NCBI GenBank assembly: GCA_035403225.1
Contig: DAONET010000006.1
Location: forward strand, 51,548-115,547
Direction: 5' to 3'
DNA from: DAIRDK01 sp035403225
GTDB lineage: Bacteria > Bacteroidota > Bacteroidia > Bacteroidales > FEN-979
Length of the DNA: 64,000 nt
Below, piece after piece: positions 59,312-64,000 of this stretch. Made by a program: the position numbers and the translations under genes. The stretch's first letter is position 1, and every line of letters begins with the position of its first letter. Below the pieces are notes generated by a model. That model was not told the origin of the DNA and ran no database searches. It saw only the letters and a list, made by a program, of their open reading frames with translations.

Positions 59312-59905
59312 ATGGATCTTTACGGAGCAATGGATTATGTGGTAAAGTACCAGAATGAGAACCATCATCCGGCTTTTCATTACCATGGGATTTTTCATAC
59401 GCTGGACGTACATCAGTCGGTCGTTCGTCTTGCCAAGATGGAGAAGGTGGAGCCCGGGGACATACCTCTGCTTGAGGCAGCGGCCCTGTTTCACGACATA
59501 GGGATCATGGAAGACTTTAAAGATCACGAAAGAAAATCGGCCGACATCGCTCGAACTGTTTTACCGCGTTTTGGTTTTTCCAATGGATCCATCGACCGTG
59601 TTTGTGACCTGATCCTTTCCACCAGCATTTATTCCCTTCCCTCCCGATTACCGGAGATGATCCTTTGTGATGCTGATTTGGATCACCTCGGGAGAGCGGA
59701 TTTTTTCATGCGATCGTTTCAGCTTCAGACAGAGTGGTCGATGTTGGGAATCAGGACGACGACCCCTTCCGAATGGCTGGAGATTGAAGCGGACTTTATA
59801 AAGAAACACCGCTATTTCACACAGACGGCGAAAGCAACCAGGGATGCCGGAAAAGCGGAAAACCTGGCGTACATTGAGCGTTTTTTATCCTCCGGAGGAA
59901 AATGA
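59312..59905 (+). CDS. HD-domain phosphohydrolase
   Basis: A 197-residue protein with an HD fold: HYHGIFHTLDVHQ (His), ALFHDIGIMEDF (the HD pair, near residue 67), and DADLDHLGR (Asp, near 125). The order H...HD...D is that of metal-dependent phosphohydrolases acting on nucleotides or related phosphoesters. It has no RelA/SpoT synthetase or GGDEF part. It lies between rpe and ligA on the same strand, 16 bases before ligA. The substrate is unknown. Confidence 0.85.
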   Translation: MDLYGAMDYVVKYQNENHHPAFHYHGIFHTLDVHQSVVRLAKMEKVEPGDIPLLEAAALFHDIGIMEDFKDHERKSADIARTVLPRFGFSNGSIDRVCDLILSTSIYSLPSRLPEMILCDADLDHLGRADFFMRSFQLQTEWSMLGIRTTTPSEWLEIEADFIKKHRYFTQTAKATRDAGKAENLAYIERFLSSGGK

Positions 59906-59920
59906 ATCCCCCGACATCTC

Positions 59921-61972
59921 ATGCTACTAATGGAAAGAGAAGAAGCCAGACTACGGATTGCCCGCCTGACGGAAGAAATCAGGCAGCACAACTACAATTA
60001 CTACGTTTTATCACGCCCCGTTATCACCGATTATGAATTCGACCAGCTGCTGGAAGAGCTGATACGGCTGGAGCAGGAGTTCCCTGAATTCGCTGCCACC
60101 GATTCCCCTACCCGCCGTGTCGGCGGAGAGGTCACCAAAGAATTCCAACAGGTGACCCATCGTTACCCGATGTTATCGCTGGGGAACACTTATTCTGAAC
60201 AGGATGTACGCGATTTCGAGGAGCGGGTCCGCAAAGTGATCGGTGAGGAGACGGAATACGCCTGCGAATTGAAGTTCGATGGTGTCGCCATCGGCCTGCG
60301 CTACGTGGATGGTCTGCTGGTACAGGCAGTGACCCGTGGCGACGGGATCAGGGGCGACGATGTCACCGCCAATGTGCGGACCATCAGGTCTGTCCCTCTC
60401 CGGCTCAACGGCAGCGGGTTCCCTTCCGATTTTGAGATCCGGGGCGAGATCATCCTGCCTCATTCCAGCTTTGAGAAAGTAAACCTCGAACGGGCGGAAG
60501 AAGGAGAAGAGCCCTTTGCCAACCCGCGCAATGCTGCTTCCGGGACACTCAAGATGCAGGATTCGCGGGAAGTGGCCAGACGAAAGCTCGACTGCTACCT
60601 CTACCACGTACTGGTGGATGACACCCCCTTCATGACTCATTTCGAGAGCCTGACCGCCGCCAAAAAATGGGGATTCAAAGTATCGGAACACCGCGCCAGG
60701 TGTAAAAATATTGACGAGATCTTCGAGTTCATCCACTCCTGTGAAGAAGCGCGTCCCACCCTCCCCTTTGACATTGACGGAGTGGTGATCAAGGTGAATG
60801 CTCTTTCTCAGCAGGAGATGCTCGGCTTCACTGCAAAATCGCCGCGTTGGGCCATCGCCTTTAAATTCCGGGCGGAATCGGCTTCTACCCGTCTTCTTTC
60901 TGTCGATTTCCAGGTCGGGCGTACCGGGACGGTCACTCCTGTTGCCAACCTCGCTCCTGTTCATCTGGCAGGGACGATCGTGAAAAGAGCAACCATGCAT
61001 AATGCTGATTTCATCCGGTCGCTGGACATCTGCACCGGCGATACCGTCTTCGTGGAAAAAGGGGGTGAGATCATCCCGAAGATCACCGGGGTGGACGCAA
61101 ACCTTCGTCCAGCAGGGGCTGTCCCGCTGCCTTTTGTGACCCATTGTCCGGAATGTGGCACCGCACTGATCAGAAACGAGGGGGAAGCCGCCTGGTATTG
61201 CCCCAACGAATCAGGATGCCCGCCCCAGATCAAAGGCAGGTTGCAGCATTTCATCAGCCGGAGGGCTATGAATATCGAGACCCTGGGAGAAGGCACCATC
61301 GAGATGCTCTATGATCACGGCATCATCCATGATGTCGCCGACCTGTACGACCTGAAAGCGGAACAGCTGATGGGACTCACCAAGACGTTCGTGGCCGATG
61401 ACGGATCGGAGCGCAAGGTCAGTCTCCGCGAAAAGTCGGTCGCCAACATCCTGAACGGCATTGAAGCCTCTAAAAGTGTTCCTTTCGAACGGGTACTGTT
61501 CGCCATCGGCATCCGGTATGTCGGGGAGACCACATCGCGTCTGCTGGCAGAACACTTCCTCAATATCGGGAATCTGGAGAAAGCGCCGAAAGAAGAGTTG
61601 ACCGAGGTGGAAGGCGTGGGAGTTGCCATCGCGCAAAGCATCGTTGCCTTTTTCAAATCACCCGCCAACCAAGAACTCATCGAACGCCTTAAAAGCCATG
61701 GCATCCGTTTCGCCTCACACTCCCGGGAGTTGCTTTCCCAAAAACTCGCCTCCCGGAAAGTCGTTGTGACCGGCGTTTTCTCTTCCCCTGCCCGCCGAAA
61801 AGAGATCGAAGAACTCATCATCCTCCATGGCGGCCGTAACATCTCCTCGGTCAGCAAGAACACGTCGTTCATTGTTGCCGGTCAGAATATGGGTCCGGAG
61901 AAATTAAAAAAAGCACAGGAACTGGGTATTCCTGTGCTTTCTGAAATAGATTTTCTGGAGATGCTCCGGTAA
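59921..61972 (+). CDS. ligA: NAD-dependent DNA ligase
   Basis: A 683-residue LigA that seals nicks in replication and repair with NAD. Domains in order: Ia (1-70, HNYNYYVLSRPVITDYEFD), adenylation domain with Lys118 in CELKFDGVAI, OB fold, four-cysteine zinc finger (CPECGTAL, WYCPNESGC near 425-440), helix-hairpin-helix repeats and a C-terminal BRCT domain (about 605-683). The ATG at 59930 is an alternative start. The last 25 codons contain a hairpin with a T run on the opposite strand that probably ends the convergent operon. Confidence 0.98.
   Translation: MLLMEREEARLRIARLTEEIRQHNYNYYVLSRPVITDYEFDQLLEELIRLEQEFPEFAATDSPTRRVGGEVTKEFQQVTHRYPMLSLGNTYSEQDVRDFEERVRKVIGEETEYACELKFDGVAIGLRYVDGLLVQAVTRGDGIRGDDVTANVRTIRSVPLRLNGSGFPSDFEIRGEIILPHSSFEKVNLERAEEGEEPFANPRNAASGTLKMQDSREVARRKLDCYLYHVLVDDTPFMTHFESLTAAKKWGFKVSEHRARCKNIDEIFEFIHSCEEARPTLPFDIDGVVIKVNALSQQEMLGFTAKSPRWAIAFKFRAESASTRLLSVDFQVGRTGTVTPVANLAPVHLAGTIVKRATMHNADFIRSLDICTGDTVFVEKGGEIIPKITGVDANLRPAGAVPLPFVTHCPECGTALIRNEGEAAWYCPNESGCPPQIKGRLQHFISRRAMNIETLGEGTIEMLYDHGIIHDVADLYDLKAEQLMGLTKTFVADDGSERKVSLREKSVANILNGIEASKSVPFERVLFAIGIRYVGETTSRLLAEHFLNIGNLEKAPKEELTEVEGVGVAIAQSIVAFFKSPANQELIERLKSHGIRFASHSRELLSQKLASRKVVVTGVFSSPARRKEIEELIILHGGRNISSVSKNTSFIVAGQNMGPEKLKKAQELGIPVLSEIDFLEMLR
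61906..61940 (-). terminator. terminator of the leftward GIN-protein operon, inside the end of ligA
   Basis: AAAGCACAGGAA (61910-61921) and its exact reverse complement (61929-61940) form a 12-bp stem with a 7-base loop. On the complement strand it is followed by a run of seven T (61912-61906), so it faces the operon whose last stop is at 61989. Confidence 0.82.
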
Positions 61973-61988
61973 ACCGAAGGTCCTTCCC

Positions 61989-62732
61989 CTATTCTGCGCG
62001 AGCGATATCGCAGGCGCCGGAAGTGTGGCATTCCACCTTGGGATTTCCTTTATACTTGATGTCGCAGGCGCCGGAGACATTCGCTTTCAATGATCCTGAG
62101 ACATTCACGTTCGCATCGACTGCGCCGCTTGCATACAATGTCAGGTTGGTCATGATCATGTCGTACGCGCTGATCTCGGCAGCTCCGGAGGCATCCACCT
62201 TCACGTTGCCGGCCGTCCCCTGGAACTTCAACTCGCTGGAACCGCTGATGCTCATATTCAGCTCCTGCGCGACCAGTTCCATACGTGATTCGACCGCGCC
62301 ACTGACCTCCATCGATAATTTGGGTACCGTGAACCTGGTCTCGGTGCGCAATTCAACGGCGCCTGACAGGTCAAGAAGACTCAGGTCATTGCAGGTGATG
62401 AAAACGCGCATTACCTTGATGTCGTTGTATCTGAGATGAACGGGCTTCTTCAGGTCGATCTCCAGCACTCCGCCAGAGACAGTGGTCGATATTTCGTCGA
62501 TGATGTTCTGGTCGGCTTCTACGATCACTTCCTGTACAGGTCCCTGTTTCAGGATAACCTCAAAAGCTCCTCCGGCACGGATGCCGCTGAAAGCGCTAAC
62601 CTGACGAGTTTGACGGACTACATTCTCTCCTTCTTTTCCTGACGGCTTACCGTCGACGCGACAGGCAGAGATCATCCCTGCTGTGAAAACCAGCAGGAGT
62701 AAAACAGCGGCTGCAAATTTGATTGTTCTCAT
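61989..62732 (-). CDS. GIN-domain (DUF2807) lipoprotein
   Basis: A 247-residue exported protein with a lipobox-like MISAC (Cys24) and a head GIN/DUF2807 domain: repeated short strands with the recurrent phrase DLSGA, EVSGA, DASGA, YASGA, which form a right-handed beta-helix. Such proteins are frequent in Bacteroidota envelopes; their function is unsettled, with adhesion or sensing proposed. It follows a related beta-helix-like gene by 32 bases in one operon and ends 16 bases from the ligA stop. Confidence 0.87.
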   Translation of the reverse strand: MRTIKFAAAVLLLLVFTAGMISACRVDGKPSGKEGENVVRQTRQVSAFSGIRAGGAFEVILKQGPVQEVIVEADQNIIDEISTTVSGGVLEIDLKKPVHLRYNDIKVMRVFITCNDLSLLDLSGAVELRTETRFTVPKLSMEVSGAVESRMELVAQELNMSISGSSELKFQGTAGNVKVDASGAAEISAYDMIMTNLTLYASGAVDANVNVSGSLKANVSGACDIKYKGNPKVECHTSGACDIARAE

Positions 62733-62764
62733 ATTTATTTTCTTTGGGTTGATGGATGGATGAA

Positions 62765-63814
62765 TTATTTTTTATTGAAAGATACATTTCCGAATTCGCT
62801 GGTGATCTTTACCAGGGCAGAGGGGTTCGACCCGAAGGTGCCCCGCACCTGCTGGTTGTGGTCCGACTCGTTGGAGTACTCCACGTTGGCCTTTCCCCGG
62901 TCATAGTCCAGGTTGCAGTAGCGCATGCCGACATCAAAGCGGAAAGCGGTCGACGAAGCAAATCCCAATTCCACATTTCCATATTCATTGGTAATGGAGA
63001 TAGCGGTGAAGCCAGGCAGAACCTCATCGACCTCGATGTTGCCGTACCCGTTGATCAGGTCGATTTTCTGATCGAGAGATCCGATGCTGATATCTGAAAA
63101 TTTTGAGCGGCAGGTCAACACTGAAGCAGTGGTGAGTTCAAGATCTCCCCCGTTGAAAGTGGCATCCATGACGATGACTTTGGAGGCGCTGAACTTGGAG
63201 TATTCGGAGTTCAGCACGATGCTCCCGGCATAGTCGCCTTCGAAATCGGAATATTTCAGGGTCATCACGGCTCCTTTGATCCAGTTGATCCCGGCATCGC
63301 CGAATCTCACTTCGATCAGGTTATCGGAGTTGGAGAGACGGCTCACTTCCAGGTTCCCGTAGCTGACACTGATCTTTGCTTTGCCACCGATCTCACCGGC
63401 TACCAGATTGCCGAATTTATTATCTGCTTCCAGGCTCATGGTCACCGGCATGATGACCTCATAATCGATAGAGAAACCTCCTTTGATCTTCATTCCTTCA
63501 GCCAGCATGGTCTTTGCCTCTACCAAGTCGGAGGTATTACTGAATTGGATCTTTACTTTTTCAAAAACCTTCACGGCTTTTTCAAGGTCGGGAGCATCCA
63601 CGCTGATCAGGACCTTAATGGAGACGGTATTTTTATTGCTGTTGGAGATGTGGATATCCCCGTATTTGTTTTCCAGGACGAGCTTGGCGTCAGGGTTGAC
63701 CGGAAACTCCTTCTTGATTTCCCGGGTGAACCCTGTGTCCTTCGCTTCTGAACGGTAAAAAGTAGTACAGCAGATCAGAAGCAAGACGACGGTTGTTTTT
63801 ATTAGTGTTTTCAT
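62765..63814 (-). CDS. exported DUF4097-like beta-helix protein
   Basis: A 349-residue protein with a signal peptide (VVLLLICCTTFYRSEA) and many short strands containing the repeat KYGDIHI, KFGNLVA, SYGNLEV, RFGDAGI, EYGNVEL and EFGNVSF, spaced about 20-40 residues. This resembles DUF4097/adhesin-like beta-helix proteins and the neighbouring GIN protein. The repeats suggest a long solenoid outside the cytoplasm, perhaps as a surface or cell-wall binding element. In this phylum such genes often follow an ECF sigma factor and a small regulator, which fits the partial gene just upstream. Confidence 0.82.
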   Translation of the reverse strand: MKTLIKTTVVLLLICCTTFYRSEAKDTGFTREIKKEFPVNPDAKLVLENKYGDIHISNSNKNTVSIKVLISVDAPDLEKAVKVFEKVKIQFSNTSDLVEAKTMLAEGMKIKGGFSIDYEVIMPVTMSLEADNKFGNLVAGEIGGKAKISVSYGNLEVSRLSNSDNLIEVRFGDAGINWIKGAVMTLKYSDFEGDYAGSIVLNSEYSKFSASKVIVMDATFNGGDLELTTASVLTCRSKFSDISIGSLDQKIDLINGYGNIEVDEVLPGFTAISITNEYGNVELGFASSTAFRFDVGMRYCNLDYDRGKANVEYSNESDHNQQVRGTFGSNPSALVKITSEFGNVSFNKK

Positions 63815-63841
63815 GGTGATGATATTTTGGGTAGGTAATAT

Positions 63842-64000
63842 TTATTTACAATTGTCCAGATTCCCTTGCAGGATAAGGTTATTAAGAGCGACCTCCTTCA
63901 TTTGCTGGTTGCGGATCAGCGCTGCTTCCACCCGTTGGTTGCCGGGATTTTCTTTCAACGCGTCGGTCAGTTCACGGCTGTTGGCATCGAACGTAGCCGA
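63842..64000 (-). CDS. C-terminal end of an unidentified protein (cut by window edge)
   Basis: On the complement strand the frame is open from base 64000 to a TAA at 63842-63844, giving 52 residues with LTDALKENPGNQRVEAALIR and LNNLILQGNLDNCK. The stop is 27 bases before the next gene. Its place and helical tail with NPGN fit the small anti-sigma or regulator-like proteins that precede DUF4097/GIN genes, but the piece is too short to assign. Confidence 0.65.
   Translation of the reverse strand, partial: SATFDANSRELTDALKENPGNQRVEAALIRNQQMKEVALNNLILQGNLDNCK

Noticed and set aside
1..64000. tRNA, rRNA, CRISPR, insertion sequences, prophage
   Set aside because: Read-through of all intergenic gaps showed no cloverleaf-type sequence, spaced direct repeats, transposase or phage genes.

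Overview
The window comes from a chromosome of a Bacteroidota bacterium, probably of the order Bacteroidales or a close relative; I cannot name a genus. The evidence is a type B sorting domain for type IX secretion (43111-44235), a short primary sigma factor of 287 residues lacking region 1.1, many -7 boxes of the form TAnnTTTG with TTTG near -33, the gene order thrS-infC-rpmI-rplT, and families that are mainly Bacteroidota (DUF4301, DUF5063, DUF6580, DUF4369-type thioredoxins, strings of FKBP lipoproteins). Base composition is near 50 % GC and fairly even. I see no rRNA, tRNA, CRISPR array, insertion sequence or prophage. Most of the window is core genome, densely packed in short operons with 4-bp ATGA overlaps.

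Layout. 1-4394 (+): the end of what looks like a biosynthetic cluster: a BtrH/DUF4872-type protein, an acyl carrier protein, a sulfotransferase, a small beta-barrel, a PaaK-like adenylating enzyme and a secreted protein. 4396-6727: an amidohydrolase lipoprotein and a DUF6580 membrane protein. 6922-13692 (+): mutL, two rhomboid proteases, a membrane-anchored EEP-fold enzyme and uvrB. 13766-17623 (-): a DHH phosphoesterase followed by three FKBP isomerases with one, two and three domains. 17695-19161: ndk, an XRE regulator, and a 600-bp gene-free stretch filled with TTACA/TGTAA dyads. 19162-22174 (+): DUF4301 and a TlpA-like thioredoxin. 22245-25449 (-): thrS-infC-rpmI-rplT.

25531-36906 is an envelope glycan region. 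On the left arm a GT39 transferase, a flippase-like protein and a GT2 polyprenyl-phosphate glycosyltransferase form a plausible make-flip-transfer module. The divergent right arm encodes a 4-epimerase, UDP-glucose dehydrogenase, UDP-glucuronate decarboxylase, a dTDP-4-dehydrorhamnose reductase-like enzyme, a phosphohexomutase and a POTRA/beta-barrel outer-membrane protein; together these can supply UDP-glucuronate and UDP-xylose.

36928-53256 mixes repair and stress genes (recA, nth, clpB, recR) with a TPR lipoprotein, a lone LuxR-type HTH protein next to a secreted metallo-beta-lactamase-fold protein, a T9SS cargo protein, glmM, a TPR protein, and a phosphosulfolactate synthase directly before aroE. 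53379-61972 (+) holds an orphan histidine kinase, then rpsO, pnp, the primary sigma factor, rpe, an HD hydrolase and ligA. 61989-64000 (-) is an operon of secreted beta-helix-like proteins (GIN/DUF4097 type) that probably continues beyond the window, with its terminator inside the end of ligA.

The points most worth a second look are the partial BtrH-ACP-sulfotransferase cassette, the TTACA dyad array beside the XRE gene, the likely non-AUG start of infC, the divergent sugar module, the phosphosulfolactate synthase and the terminator embedded in ligA.
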